Assembly: GCF_000243155.2 (NCBI RefSeq)
Contig: NC_018017.1
Coordinates: 2,480,001-2,544,000 of the forward strand
Direction of reading: 5' to 3'
DNA from: Desulfitobacterium dehalogenans ATCC 51507
GTDB lineage: Bacteria > Bacillota > Desulfitobacteriia > Desulfitobacteriales > Desulfitobacteriaceae
DNA length: 64,000 nucleotides
In this document: positions 34,175 through 43,454 of the stretch, in pieces
Position numbering within the stretch: the stretch's first letter is position 1
Layout of the letters: every line of letters starts with the position of its first letter
The notes under the pieces: model-generated
Seen by the model: the letters and a program-made list of their open reading frames with translations, nothing else
Database searches by the model: none
What the model was told of the DNA's origin: nothing
Translations under genes and position numbers: made by a program

Positions 34175-34489
34175 ATGAAGTTAGTTTATTTAAAAACAGA
34201 CTTCCCTAACGGTCGATCCCATATCCTCATGCGCAATACTGAGTCCCAAACCCCTGAATTAAATCATTTTGTACTCGTACTTACCAATCGGGGAACCCTT
34301 TGGGTTGATGTTTTTTGGCCATATGATGATGAATCTGAGCGTTATACCCGGCGCATTTCCGAACAACAATTTTGGCAAACATTTCGGGAATGGCGTCTTA
34401 ACGGAGTCCAACTTGGGGATACTGAGCAAGTAGCTGCCGTCTTAGCCAGGCGACAATTAAACCTCAAAAAGCAACCGATCGATGCATAG
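34175..34489 (+). CDS. Small soluble protein, unknown
   Basis: 104 residues from ATG 34175 (MKLVYLKTDFPNGRSH), 6 bases after AAGGAGG. Strand-rich start, a DVFWPYDDESERYTRRIS segment, then WQTFREWRLNGVQLGD. No signal, no membrane span and no motif I recognise. Monocistronic, ended by the terminator at 34541-34594. Confidence 0.72.
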   Translation: MKLVYLKTDFPNGRSHILMRNTESQTPELNHFVLVLTNRGTLWVDVFWPYDDESERYTRRISEQQFWQTFREWRLNGVQLGDTEQVAAVLARRQLNLKKQPIDA

Positions 34490-34540
34490 TTTGCATACAG
34501 AAAAATTATAATTCCAACTCTCAACAAGTTAAGGCGTGTA

Positions 34541-34594
34541 AATAATTAAGGCATTCAATCAGGATTATGAACTGGTTGAATGCCTTAATTATTT
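34541..34594. terminator. Bidirectional terminator
   Basis: AATTAAGGCATTCAA paired with TTGAATGCCTTAATT, a 15-bp stem, between convergent genes. Confidence 0.85.
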
Positions 34595-34600
34595 ATCTAG

Positions 34601-34867
34601 TCAACTCTTTACATGCCCCCTGGCAAGCTTATCAAGACGGTAAACGAAAGCTAAAAGTTCAGCCACAACTTGGTAGAGCTGAGGGGGAATTTCTTCACCA
34701 TATTCCACCCTCATGAGAGTCTCCACAAGAACCTCATCCTTTTGGATAGGAATTCCATGTTCGATAGCTTGTTCAATAATTTTGCGAGCAACTTCTCCAG
34801 TACCTTTCGCAACCACTTTAGGTGCACCACTTTGGTCATAGGCGAGAGCAGCGGCTTTCTCTCTCAT
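34601..34867 (-). CDS. FlhB-like cytoplasmic-domain protein (FlhX/YlqH type)
   Basis: 88 residues that match only the C-terminal cytoplasmic part of the flagellar export gate protein Flh[26 protein letters not shown], then [39 protein letters not shown]. The NPTH autocleavage site and membrane helices of FlhB are missing, as in the stand-alone YlqH family. Its ATG overlaps the stop of the FliK-like gene (ATGA), so translation is coupled. No other flagellar gene is in the window, so its job may be unrelated to flagella. Confidence 0.88.
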   Translation of the reverse strand: MREKAAALAYDQSGAPKVVAKGTGEVARKIIEQAIEHGIPIQKDEVLVETLMRVEYGEEIPPQLYQVVAELLAFVYRLDKLARGHVKS

Positions 34868-36861
34868 ACTTGATAATCCACCCCCTCACGCAGTTCTCCC
34901 TTAAGGAAACGATGGAATTCATCCGCTGTCTTGAGCGGTCCCACGGTGATAGGCTGCAGACTCATTCCCATCTGACTAAAAATTTCACGGGTATGGGCGA
35001 AATTTTCTCCCACTAAAGACTGCAGATAGTCTGGATTATCACTCAGCACTTTAAGAGTTAGTTGGGTTTCATATATCCATCCTTCAATGCCTAGTTCACC
35101 CAATGTAGGAGTCTCGGCACGAAGGGCCAGGCGGCAATGATCCAAATCCAGTTTTTTACCCTTTCGAGAGGCTTTAATGGCTAAAGTTTGATTATAGAGT
35201 TCTCCGTCGGATTGAAGAGGAATTTCCATTAGATAGAAGGGGGCTTCTGAACTCCCCCTCTGCAAAAGGATCTGCTGCCCGGTTAAGCGTTCAAGAAGAT
35301 TGGAGGCATGAGACTTTTCATCACCATCGGAATCCCCTGTAAGTAAGGAAAGGAGAATCCCTTTAAGGCTTTTCTTAAGGTCTGCTTGTAAATTGCTTTT
35401 TTCATTTTCTTTAGTAGTATCTAAATTCTTAAGTCTGCGTTCATAATCCAAACCCAGCCCCCTAAACAGGAGAAAGAGCTGCATAAAACCATCTTTGCTT
35501 AAATTAGACCACTGCGGGACGGTGTTATTTACAAACGAGGTAATGAGTTCTTTGCCTGTAAGGCTTATTCTCTCGTCATTAGAATCATTTTGAGCACTAT
35601 CAAGAGTATTTACGCTTTTACCTTCGTTTGTCTGTATGATCTTTACCTCATTGGACATAGGGTTCCCCTTTCCATCACTGGACACGGGGACACCTTTCCC
35701 ATCGCTGGGCACTGAAGTACCCTTTCCATCGCCGGGCACCGGAGCACCCTTTCCGTCGCTGGATACGGGGACACTCTTCCCATCGCTGGGCACTGGAGCG
35801 CCCTTGTCGCTGGCTACGGGGACACCCTTTCCATCACTGGACACTGGGACACTCTTCCCATCACTGGGCACTGGTGCACCTTTCCCGTCGCTGGGCACCG
35901 GAGCGCCCTTTCCATCGCTGGATACTGGGACACCCTTTCCATCACTGGATACTGGGACACCCTTTCCATCGTTGGGCACCGGAGCGCCCTTTCCATCGCT
36001 GGGCACCGGAGCGCCCTTTCCATCGCCGGGCATCGGAGCGCCCTTTCCATCACTGGGCACCGGAGCGCCCTTTCCATCGCTGGGCACCGGAGCGCCCTTT
36101 CCATCGCTGGGCACCGGGGCGCCCTTTCCATCGCTGGGCACCGGGGCGCCCTTCCCGTCGCTGGGCACTGGGGCGCCCTTTCCGTCACTGGGCACCGGAG
36201 CGCCCTTTCCGTCACTGGGCACCGGGGCGCCCTTTCCGTCACTGGGCACCGGAGCGCCCTTTCCGTCACTGGGCACCGGAGCGCCCTTTCCGTCACTGGG
36301 CACCGGGGCGCCCTTTCCGTCACTGGGCACCGGAGCGCCCTTTCCGTCGCTGGGCACCGGAGCGCCCTTTCCGTCACTGGGCACCGGAGCGCCCTTTCCG
36401 TCACTGGGCACCGGGGCGCCCTTTCCGTCACTGGGCACCGGAGCGCCCTTTCCGTCGCTGGGCACCGGAGCGCCCTTTCCATCGCTGGACGAAGGGACAC
36501 CTTTCCCATCACTAAGAAATTGGCGCAACAAATTCGATAGTGAATTCTCTTTGTTTTCTCCGAACTCAATATATAAGCGCCCTATTCCTTGAGAATCTAG
36601 TAGGGTAGCTTTATCCGTATTAGTGCTTTTGTCCCTTGCAAGTACAATACCACTTTCGTCAATCTTATGTACTGTTGCCCAAAATTTCTCTCCGGGTTGA
36701 ACAGAGATTTCCAATAAAGCTGGGACAACTTGTCCTGCAATGCGAATCTGTGCTTTTCCACTGGGATCTTTCTGGATTACTTCGATAAAAAATCTCTGAC
36801 CAGGTTGAATCCCTTGATTTTTCAGTGGTAGATTAATTGACCCTAGACCTTGTAGTTCCAC
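34864..36861 (-). CDS. FliK-like protein with 32 tandem 9-residue repeats
   Basis: 665 residues starting at GTG 36861. Residues 1-115 form a compact N-terminal domain. Residues about 117-402 are 32 tandem units of the consensus SDGKGAPVP. The C-terminal part (about 470-650) resembles the flagellar hook-length control (FliK C-terminal) domain: [31 protein letters not shown], and [20 protein letters not shown]. It is coupled by ATGA overlap to the FlhB-like gene, as ylqG-ylqH in Bacillus. FliK acts as a length ruler interacting with FlhB's cytoplasmic domain, so the pair may copy that relation; no flagellar operon is near. Repeat region GC is higher than its flanks. Confidence 0.82.
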   Translation of the reverse strand: MELQGLGSINLPLKNQGIQPGQRFFIEVIQKDPSGKAQIRIAGQVVPALLEISVQPGEKFWATVHKIDESGIVLARDKSTNTDKATLLDSQGIGRLYIEFGENKENSLSNLLRQFLSDGKGVPSSSDGKGAPVPSDGKGAPVPSDGKGAPVPSDGKGAPVPSDGKGAPVPSDGKGAPVPSDGKGAPVPSDGKGAPVPSDGKGAPVPSDGKGAPVPSDGKGAPVPSDGKGAPVPSDGKGAPVPSDGKGAPVPSDGKGAPVPSDGKGAPVPSDGKGAPMPGDGKGAPVPSDGKGAPVPNDGKGVPVSSDGKGVPVSSDGKGAPVPSDGKGAPVPSDGKSVPVSSDGKGVPVASDKGAPVPSDGKSVPVSSDGKGAPVPGDGKGTSVPSDGKGVPVSSDGKGNPMSNEVKIIQTNEGKSVNTLDSAQNDSNDERISLTGKELITSFVNNTVPQWSNLSKDGFMQLFLLFRGLGLDYERRLKNLDTTKENEKSNLQADLKKSLKGILLSLLTGDSDGDEKSHASNLLERLTGQQILLQRGSSEAPFYLMEIPLQSDGELYNQTLAIKASRKGKKLDLDHCRLALRAETPTLGELGIEGWIYETQLTLKVLSDNPDYLQSLVGENFAHTREIFSQMGMSLQPITVGPLKTADEFHRFLKGELREGVDYQV
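35656..36513 (-). repeat. 27-bp coding minisatellite, 32 units
   Basis: 858 bp of tandem 27-bp units inside the FliK-like gene. The units toward the 5' end of the gene (plus-strand 36000-36490) are nearly identical; those toward the 3' end vary ([27 protein letters not shown]). One unit lacks a Gly codon. Every change keeps the frame. All six frames stay open through it, producing spurious long frames. Confidence 0.95.
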
Positions 36862-36963
36862 GAATTATCCCACTCCCAAATGAATTAGTCCTTCTTCCCG
36901 TCGTTGAATTTTTTTATTACCCCAGATAGTATATCGGCAACTTGTAGGCATTGGTTTAGCTCC

Positions 36964-37449
36964 TTAAAAATAAATATGTTGGGCTTTAATCACTTTGTCT
37001 TCAATACAAATCATTCCCATAGAATACTTAGGCTGCCTTCGTTTATCCGTGGGAGATCCAGGATTAAACAGTAATATCCTCCCTTGCTTTTCCTGATAAG
37101 GGATATGGCTGTGCCCAAAGATTATAAGGTCCACCTTATCCTGATCAAAGGTCCGCATAGCTCTCTCTGGAGTCGAACGTCCCGGCCCATATACTCCATG
37201 GGTCACTCCTATTGTAATCTCTCCACAGGTGATGATCTTATTATGTGGTAAGCGTGCCAACTCCCATCCATCACAATTTCCCTGAACTGCCTCCAAAGGA
37301 GCAATCTGCTCCAAATCACTCAGGAGACTTGGGCACACTACATCTCCGGCGTGGATAATCAGATCCACCCCATCACATTGTTCCCATACCCATCTTGGCA
37401 AGGTCTGACCTGCCCTTAGATGGGTATCAGATAAGACCGCTATTCTCAT
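36964..37449 (-). CDS. MJ0936/YfcE-family metallophosphoesterase
   Basis: About 161 residues from ATG 37449 (MRIAVLSDTHLRAG). The calcineurin-like metal motifs are in order: LSDTHL (D-x-H), HAGDVV (G-D), VQGNCDG (G-N-C-D), THG and GHSHIP (G-H-T/S-H). Hydrolyses phosphodiesters such as bis-p-nitrophenyl phosphate in characterised relatives; the physiological substrate is unknown. It overlaps the end of the MFS gene by about 23 bases, so coupled translation is likely. Confidence 0.9.
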   Translation of the reverse strand: MRIAVLSDTHLRAGQTLPRWVWEQCDGVDLIIHAGDVVCPSLLSDLEQIAPLEAVQGNCDGWELARLPHNKIITCGEITIGVTHGVYGPGRSTPERAMRTFDQDKVDLIIFGHSHIPYQEKQGRILLFNPGSPTDKRRQPKYSMGMICIEDKVIKAQHIYF

Positions 37450-38692
37450 GACCTTCATCCTTTCGATAACGCCTTAGTAAAAAGACAATCCCACACATAA
37501 ATAATAATGTGAGAATTCCACTAATTACAAAGGTGACCTTCGCTCCCCAAAAATCGGATAATGTCCCGGCGTAAACACTTCCTATGGGAACCATACCTCC
37601 AAAAACGAGGCTATAAACACTCATTACTCTCCCTCGATATTCACCGTCCACTGTAATTTGGATTATTGAATTAGCTGAAGCAGAAAAAACAATCATGGAC
37701 CAACCGAGAAAGGCTAAGAAAAATGCACTTAAAAGATAAGTATTCTGCAATCCTACAACCACATTGAAAATCCCCAGTCCAAAAGCTCCCACTAAAAGTA
37801 AAAGAGGTTGTGGGCCTTCCGCACTTTTTATGACCACAGTTAAAGCGCCGATAAGGGCACCAAATCCCAAAGTGCTCATTAAGAGTCCATATCCCAAGGC
37901 CCCTTCTTGCAAATCAATTTTGGCCAAAACAGGAACAAGTACATTGAAATTCATGGCAACGGTGCTCAAAAAGCCCATCATAATGATAACCATAAAAATA
38001 GAGGGGGTTTTTCTTATATAGTTCAACCCATTAAGAATATCTTTCCCCAAGGTTTCTTTTTTAGGAGCGACCTTTTCTTGATGAGGAATGGAGGGAACAA
38101 AGATTAAAATTCCTAAAACCCCAATAAAACTAAAACCATTAATCAAGAAACACCACATCGGTCCCCATACTCCCATGATCACTCCGGCTATGGCAGGGCC
38201 TACTAAACGAGCAGCATTAAAAATCGCGGAATTCAGGGCAATAGCGTTGGCTAAATGTTCCCTCCCTACCAATTCAATAATAAAGGATTGGCGCGTTGGA
38301 ACATCCACTGTGTTGGACACGCCAAGAATGAACGCCATAATTAGAAGCATCCAATATTGAAGCGAACCCGAACCCACTAAAAAAGCTAAAGCAAAGGCTA
38401 AAATCATCATAATGGTCTGTGTTGCAATCAGTACTTTACGTTTAGGTAAATGATCAATCCAAGCTCCGGCATGTAGGGAGAACAACATGGTAGGTACGAA
38501 TTGCATGGCGGCTACCAACCCAAGCAAAAAAGGTGAATTGGTTAACTGCAATACCAACCAGGCTTGACCTATATTTTGGGTCCATGTCCCAATCAGTGAA
38601 ATAATCTGTCCACCCCAAAACCAACGGAATGAGCTATGACTGAGTGCTGGAAATACTCGATATAAGGAATTATGCCTAGGTAAATTTCTCAT
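37427..38692 (-). CDS. Major facilitator superfamily exporter
   Basis: 421 residues with about 12 membrane helices. The EntS/MFS_3-type motifs are visible: AGAWIDHLPKRKVLIATQTIM (the D-R-x2-R-R-like motif A loop), SNTVDVPTRQSFIIELV, and NSIIQITVDGEYRGRVMSVYSL near the end of the C-terminal half. Such proteins export siderophores, drugs or other small molecules; the substrate is not visible. Overlaps the phosphoesterase gene downstream. Confidence 0.88.
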   Translation of the reverse strand: MRNLPRHNSLYRVFPALSHSSFRWFWGGQIISLIGTWTQNIGQAWLVLQLTNSPFLLGLVAAMQFVPTMLFSLHAGAWIDHLPKRKVLIATQTIMMILAFALAFLVGSGSLQYWMLLIMAFILGVSNTVDVPTRQSFIIELVGREHLANAIALNSAIFNAARLVGPAIAGVIMGVWGPMWCFLINGFSFIGVLGILIFVPSIPHQEKVAPKKETLGKDILNGLNYIRKTPSIFMVIIMMGFLSTVAMNFNVLVPVLAKIDLQEGALGYGLLMSTLGFGALIGALTVVIKSAEGPQPLLLLVGAFGLGIFNVVVGLQNTYLLSAFFLAFLGWSMIVFSASANSIIQITVDGEYRGRVMSVYSLVFGGMVPIGSVYAGTLSDFWGAKVTFVISGILTLLFMCGIVFLLRRYRKDEGHENSGLI

Positions 38693-38845
38693 GTCTGACC
38701 TCGATTAACCCTAATTATACTTCAACCAAATAAAGAGCATCGCCGCAGATGCCCCAAGAAGTACTTACAGCCGGATACATATCTTTAATAAAAATTATAA
38801 CATAATTTAATGAGTTACAGAAAACAATAGCATTAACTAAGGATA

Positions 38846-38873
38846 TAAAAAAAGGCGTAGCAATTTGCTCGCC
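38846..38873 (-). terminator. Terminator after the 124-residue gene
   Basis: Minus strand GGCGAGCAA, AT, TTGCTACGCC, then seven T. Confidence 0.8.
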
Positions 38874-38886
38874 CTTTAAAGGAAGT

Positions 38887-39258
38887 CTAGTGGTAGTATC
38901 GACCTAGAGATTGTTGTTTTTTGATGGCTTTACGTACTTCATTGGCCACCTTCCAAGTCTCTTGATATTGCGGGGTAATTAAGCTTAATTTACCTGTATG
39001 TTTATCTATCAGGATATCGACACCGGGCTTTCTTCCCGACCTAGTTTCACCGGGGTGCAAAATATCAATACCTATTTTATTTTCATCATATTCCGGAGGA
39101 ATTAGATAATTGAGCACCTCTTCAGTGGCATCTATCAGTTCTATCACTTGTTCTTGAGGATATCCTTCCCTAAGTAAAATGTCCCGTACTTGAGAAAGAG
39201 GATGATCAAGAGTAAGCAGCATCTGGGCCCGTTGTACCAAATTATAGTCGATTTCCAC
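38887..39258 (-). CDS. Unknown soluble protein
   Basis: About 123 residues from GTG 39258 (VEIDYNLVQRAQML), 4-5 bases after AGAGGTGG. Residues 15-55 read like a small UBA-type three-helix bundle (SQVRDILLREGYPQEQVIELIDATEEVL); the middle holds HPGETRSGRKPGVDILID, and the C-terminus is basic. No known function. Own terminator at 38846-38873. Confidence 0.72.
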   Translation of the reverse strand: MEIDYNLVQRAQMLLTLDHPLSQVRDILLREGYPQEQVIELIDATEEVLNYLIPPEYDENKIGIDILHPGETRSGRKPGVDILIDKHTGKLSLITPQYQETWKVANEVRKAIKKQQSLGRYYH

Positions 39259-39387
39259 GACGCCACCTCTTTTCATTTTTCTTTACAACTTCATTTTCCC
39301 CTTGAGCTTAATTTGAAATACGAACTACTTCTTGTCGAACTTGGTGAAGATGACCATTTCCATCAAAATTTAAATTTGGAGGTTTTC

Positions 39388-39831
39388 ATGAATAAATTTA
39401 TATCTCTACCGGCAGTTATAGCTGCACTTTCCGGCATTGCAATGGCTATTCAAGGCACTTTGAATTCCGGACTTTACCAAAAGACTTCCATTTTAGCCGC
39501 TACTTTGGTTGTACATATCATCGGCACAGTGATCGGGCTAATTGCCGTAATGGTCACTAGAGTCCCCCTACTAGATTATAACTGGCTATCCATTCCTTGG
39601 TACTTTTACCTCGGTGGGGTTCTTAGTGTAGTCATTGTAGGTTTAGTCGCCTTAAGCATTCCAAAGATTGGGGTAAGTAATGCAACTACAGCTATCATCA
39701 TAGGTCAAGTAGGGGCCGCACTAATTATCGATCATTTAGGACTTTTTGGTGCAGAACGTCTCGCCTGGAACCCCTGGCAATTTCTTGGGTTATTGCTCTT
39801 TGCCGTTGGAGCAAAACTTCTTTTTAATTAA
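39388..39831 (+). CDS. YdcZ/DUF606-type small multidrug-like transporter
   Basis: 147 residues from ATG 39388 (MNKFISLPAV), 6 bases after GGAGG; an open extension upstream overlaps the divergent gene and has no membrane character. Four or five membrane segments, with AIQGTLNSGLYQKTSILAA and SIPKIGVSNATTAIIIGQV, the typical DMT-superfamily DUF606 wording. Many members come as pairs of half-proteins; only one is here. Confidence 0.85.
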   Translation: MNKFISLPAVIAALSGIAMAIQGTLNSGLYQKTSILAATLVVHIIGTVIGLIAVMVTRVPLLDYNWLSIPWYFYLGGVLSVVIVGLVALSIPKIGVSNATTAIIIGQVGAALIIDHLGLFGAERLAWNPWQFLGLLLFAVGAKLLFN

Positions 39832-39856
39832 CCCAATAATTAGAGTTTCCATGCTC

Positions 39857-40420
39857 TTATCCTGATTTTGCACGTGTCTCAATAGCCGCCATATTGGTCA
39901 CGATCTGATAAATTTCATTGGTCACGGTGAACTTCCGGATCTGACCATTGGCGGCTAAAATCAGAGTATTCTTCCCCTCTCCGGTTTGATCTCTTTCGAT
40001 CAAACGTAAAAGAAAAGTATACGCCTCGCTGGTCACTGAAAGTTGTTTAAAATCCCCATCCGCCACAAAAAGCACCCAATAGCCTGTGGCAACTTCATTG
40101 CCGAGATAAAGTGACGTAGTCGAAGAACCATAAGACCCGTAAGCATTCCCCGTGGAATAGAGGTAATTGGAGGGTGTATCCGTGTAGCGGTCTGTGGAAT
40201 AGGAATCACCCGTAGTGTATCCATCATAACCGGGATCATAAGTTCCAGTGGTTGTATCTACCAACTGGGCTGCAGGATCGGTAAGACGTGAATAAACGTC
40301 ACTAAAAAAATTGGGAAAAAGAATAAACGCTCCTACTCCAATAAGGAGTACCCAAAAGGCCAAAGCCTGTATATCCTGCCATTGCTCATTCCGCGGAGGC
40401 CGCCCCCAAGAATTCGGCAT
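39857..40420 (-). CDS. Membrane-anchored protein with Tyr/Ser/Thr-rich linker, unknown
   Basis: 187 residues. One membrane helix (about residues 18-38), then a low-complexity linker rich in Tyr, Ser, Thr, Gly and Asp (residues 55-105, e.g. GYDGYTTGDSYSTDRYTD), then a compact C-terminal domain (VLFVADGDFKQLSVTSEAYTFLLR). The linker resembles surface-exposed spacers. Function unknown. Confidence 0.75.
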   Translation of the reverse strand: MPNSWGRPPRNEQWQDIQALAFWVLLIGVGAFILFPNFFSDVYSRLTDPAAQLVDTTTGTYDPGYDGYTTGDSYSTDRYTDTPSNYLYSTGNAYGSYGSSTTSLYLGNEVATGYWVLFVADGDFKQLSVTSEAYTFLLRLIERDQTGEGKNTLILAANGQIRKFTVTNEIYQIVTNMAAIETRAKSG

Positions 40421-40596
40421 ATATACCCCTCCTTATCTTATCATGACCTTATTAATAACTATACGAATGAACGATGTCCGATATGTTTGTCCCAGGGCAG
40501 GATAGATTACTAAAGTTCAAAGATAGCTCCCATACTGTTAAGGAGACTTGCATTACCGGTGATCTCCGACTAGAATAATACCGAGGTGTTCAAAAA

Positions 40597-42372
40597 ATGG
40601 AGATACTTCGGGAAAAACTTAGTTTATTACCGGATAAGCCAGGTGTCTATCTAATGAAAGATGCATCCGGCCAAATTATATATGTAGGGAAAGCGAAGAT
40701 TCTCAAAAACAGAGTCCGCTCCTACTTTACCGGGTCCCATAATGGAAAAACCCAGCTTATGATTAGCTTGATTGCGGATTTTGAAACGATTATTACCGAT
40801 TCTGAGGTGGAAGCTTTACTCTTAGAGTGCAACCTTATTAAAAAGCATAATCCAAAGTATAATATTCTATTACGCGATGATAAAACATACCCTTTTATAA
40901 CCATTACCGATGAAGCACATCCTCGGATTTTGGTGACACGGCAAGTAAAAAAAGGGATGGGGAAATACTATGGCCCCTACCCCAATGCTACAGCGGCTAA
41001 AGAAGCTGCCCGACTGCTCAATCGCCTCTTTCCCTTTCGTAAATGCCGGCAGATTCCGGGCAAACCTTGTCTCTATTACCATCTTGGGCAATGCTTAGGC
41101 CCCTGTCAGGAGGATGTCCCCAAAGAATCTTATGACAAAATACGTAAAGAAGCGGCTACTTTTCTTAAAGGTGATCAGGGAGCAATTCTTAGGTCCCTGG
41201 AGAAAAAAATGAAAGACGCTTCGGAAAACCTGGAATTTGAAAGGGCAAAAGAATACCGCGACCTTATCGAGGATCTCAAAAAAGTAGGCGAGAAACAAAA
41301 CATCACCTTAAACGACTTTGTGGATCGGGATGTGGTAGGGTATGCTTATACCCGAGATCAACTCTGTATTCAGATCTTTTATTTGCGCCAGGGAAAACTT
41401 CTGTCTCGTGACAATTTCATTTTCCCTTATTACGAAGAACCGGAAGAAGCTTTTGTCTCCTTTCTGGCTCAGTTCTACACAGAAAGTTCTGCTCTCCCTC
41501 AAGAAATTCTCCTCCCTCCTCTGGATATTAGTGTATTAGCAAAGCTTTTTCCGATGATCGTGCCGCAAAAAGGACAAAAGCGAGATCTGGTGCAAATGGC
41601 TATGGAAAATGCTCAAACCACCTTACATGAGCAGATTTCCATCGAAATACGAAACTTGACCGAATGCACACAAGCTTTGGAGGAAATCGGCAATGCCTTA
41701 GGCATTCCTTCCCTCCGCACCATCGAGTCCTTTGATATTTCCAATATCGCCGGCACCCATAGTGTGGCCGGAATGATTCAGTTTCTTGATGGCAAACCCA
41801 ACCGCAGTCAATATCGCAAATTTAAGATTCAACCCATGCCCAATATAGATGATACCGCATCCATGCACCAAGTGATTGAGCGCCGCTATGCCCGTCTTCA
41901 GCAGGAGTGCCTTCCTCTTCCTGATCTTATCCTGGTGGATGGGGGCAAGGGACAGATTAATGCAGCCCTGGATGCTCTCCGCAACTTAAAGGCCGCGATT
42001 CCTGTTGCCGGCATGGTCAAAAACGACAAGCATCAAACTTCGGCTTTAATCGACTCCGCTGGCCGAATCCATTCCTTGGATCGCCGTTCAGCCGGTTTTC
42101 GTTTGATGGAACGGATTCAAAATGAAGTCCATCGATTCGCTATTACTTTCCATCGGCAACAACGGGCTAAAAGCATGACCCTTTCCGAGTTGGATGGAAT
42201 ACCGGGTGTCGGTCCCAAGAGAAGGCAACAGCTCTTGAGATATTTTAAATCCATGGATACTATCCGCCTAGCCACTGTGGAGGAACTTCAAAAATCCGGT
42301 CTTCCTTCCCCGGCAGCTCTCGCGGTATATGAACATTTCAACCCTCATAAGGAGGAAAACCATGATTCTTAA
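40597..42372 (+). CDS. uvrC: Excinuclease ABC subunit C
   Basis: 591-residue nucleotide-excision-repair endonuclease that nicks on both sides of a UvrB-bound lesion. N-terminal GIY-YIG domain (PGVYLMKDASGQIIYVGKAK, residues 14-33; active-site Y and R present), a Cys motif CRQIPGKPCLYYHLGQCLGPC, a UVR segment (NLEFERAKEYRDLIEDLKK, about residue 210), the RNase H-like domain (ESFDISNIAG and LILVDGGKGQ) and a C-terminal helix-hairpin-helix (LDGIPGVGPKRRQQLLRYF). Normal length. The stop codon overlaps the next gene's ribosome site. Confidence 0.97.
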   Translation: MEILREKLSLLPDKPGVYLMKDASGQIIYVGKAKILKNRVRSYFTGSHNGKTQLMISLIADFETIITDSEVEALLLECNLIKKHNPKYNILLRDDKTYPFITITDEAHPRILVTRQVKKGMGKYYGPYPNATAAKEAARLLNRLFPFRKCRQIPGKPCLYYHLGQCLGPCQEDVPKESYDKIRKEAATFLKGDQGAILRSLEKKMKDASENLEFERAKEYRDLIEDLKKVGEKQNITLNDFVDRDVVGYAYTRDQLCIQIFYLRQGKLLSRDNFIFPYYEEPEEAFVSFLAQFYTESSALPQEILLPPLDISVLAKLFPMIVPQKGQKRDLVQMAMENAQTTLHEQISIEIRNLTECTQALEEIGNALGIPSLRTIESFDISNIAGTHSVAGMIQFLDGKPNRSQYRKFKIQPMPNIDDTASMHQVIERRYARLQQECLPLPDLILVDGGKGQINAALDALRNLKAAIPVAGMVKNDKHQTSALIDSAGRIHSLDRRSAGFRLMERIQNEVHRFAITFHRQQRAKSMTLSELDGIPGVGPKRRQQLLRYFKSMDTIRLATVEELQKSGLPSPAALAVYEHFNPHKEENHDS

Positions 42373-42517
42373 TTACCGTGTCGAACTATGCCGTCAATGC
42401 TATTATAAGCGGACGAAACAATGCGGAAAGACCGACCTCTATATCCATAATCGGACACCGGCGGAACCGGGAGGGGAATGCAAGAGTTATAGACTGGTGC
42501 CTTGGCTACCTTATTAA
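42362..42517 (+). CDS. 51-residue Cys-containing protein overlapping uvrC
   Basis: ATG at 42362 lies 6 bases after AAGGAGG and overlaps the uvrC stop by 11 bases, so coupled translation is likely. Cysteines C10, C13, C21 and C40 (CRQC ... QC ... EC) could bind one zinc; the rest is basic with Tyr and Arg. I know no family. Overlap with uvrC suggests a link to DNA repair, but nothing else shows it. Confidence 0.72.
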   Translation: MILNYRVELCRQCYYKRTKQCGKTDLYIHNRTPAEPGGECKSYRLVPWLPY

Positions 42518-42519
42518 AG

Positions 42520-42546
42520 CTAAATTACCAATCGGTTGGTAATTTA
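42520..42546 (+). terminator. Hairpin after uvrC
   Basis: Perfect 12-bp stem CTAAATTACCAA/TTGGTAATTTAG with a TCGG tetraloop. T-run weak (TTTAGTTC), so termination is probable, not sure. Confidence 0.5.
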
Positions 42547-42575
42547 GTTCAGGTCCGAAAAGATGGTCCTTAGAG

Positions 42576-42630
42576 TAAAAAGAAGTATCGCAAACTACTT
42601 TAAAGAAAGCAGTTATGCGATACTCCTTTT
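42576..42630 (-). terminator. Terminator after the NlpC/P60 gene
   Basis: AGTATCGCA paired with TGCGATACT; T-rich on the minus strand (TTCTTTTTACT). Same stem words as at 10074-10119. Confidence 0.65.
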
Positions 42631-42652
42631 GTCCCTATAACAAGACCATGAA

Positions 42653-43444
42653 TTAAAAAACTCTCCTGGCTCCAAGGTAACGACCGGCGTAATAACTATC
42701 CGATAAGCCTGTGGTCTTAATGCCGGTGCTGGAGGCATGGATAAAGCTTCCACCACCTATGTAGATTCCCACATGAGATGCCCCGCTATCATAGGTAGAG
42801 AAGAATACCAAATCCCCAATCTGAAGCTCATCTTTCTTGACGGCTGTTCCAATTTCATATTGTGAATATGAGGTTCGTGGCAAGTCGATCTCCGACCCCT
42901 CAAAGACGTATTGGGTAAAGCCGGAACAATCAAAACCATTTGGAGTAGTTCCTCCAAACACATAGGGGATACCGATAAGTCTTTGGGCATTGCTGACAAT
43001 CTCCTCAGCTTTGGAACTGCCGCCACGAGAGATTTCCTGGGAGGGAGCCGCTGCGGCCTGTTTCGAGACCTGATCTCTTAAGGCCGTTATCGTCATTTCC
43101 TCAGGTGTCGTGACGGTATCTTCACTCTCCGCCTTTGAAAATTGCAGTGATTCCTTTTGGTTATCTGTATCGGCTACTATAGGCTCTGAAGAAAAAGCTA
43201 AGGTCGCTGCTAGCCTAGGCTGCAGGATCATATCCTCTTTCTCTACTTGGATGATATCGGATAGTAATGTACTGGAGACCATTTGTGCCTTAAACGATGA
43301 AGCATTCCTTAAGAGAATAGATTCTGAACCTGTAACAAGCTCAGCAGCATTTCCCGGCACATAGGTTCCCGGGAGGCTGCTAACCAATAAGGTGCCGGAC
43401 AACACCACACTGGCAATCCACCCCCTCTTAGAGGAAGAGTCCAT
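42653..43444 (-). CDS. NlpC/P60 cell-wall endopeptidase
   Basis: 263 residues with a signal peptide (about 1-34). Residues 150-263 are an NlpC/P60 (C40) cysteine peptidase that cleaves D-gamma-Glu-diaminopimelate bonds in peptidoglycan: catalytic Cys in FDCSGFTQYVF, His in SHVGIYIGGG, third residue His in SFIHASS. The middle region is Ser/Glu-rich, a likely linker. Expression is under a c-di-AMP riboswitch read from its leader, linking it to cell-wall and osmotic control. Confidence 0.92.
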   Translation of the reverse strand: MDSSSKRGWIASVVLSGTLLVSSLPGTYVPGNAAELVTGSESILLRNASSFKAQMVSSTLLSDIIQVEKEDMILQPRLAATLAFSSEPIVADTDNQKESLQFSKAESEDTVTTPEEMTITALRDQVSKQAAAAPSQEISRGGSSKAEEIVSNAQRLIGIPYVFGGTTPNGFDCSGFTQYVFEGSEIDLPRTSYSQYEIGTAVKKDELQIGDLVFFSTYDSGASHVGIYIGGGSFIHASSTGIKTTGLSDSYYAGRYLGARRVF

Positions 43445-43454
43445 GAATTTTCCA

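Noticed and set aside
35656-36513. CRISPR-like array
   Set aside because: Units are contiguous with no spacers, in frame with a gene; no cas genes are near.
35636-36592. A 318-codon plus-strand frame across the 27-bp repeats
   Set aside because: The repeat unit is a multiple of three and keeps every frame open; the frame lacks a ribosome site and encodes only FPSLGTGAP repeats. The minus-strand frame has real domains at both ends.
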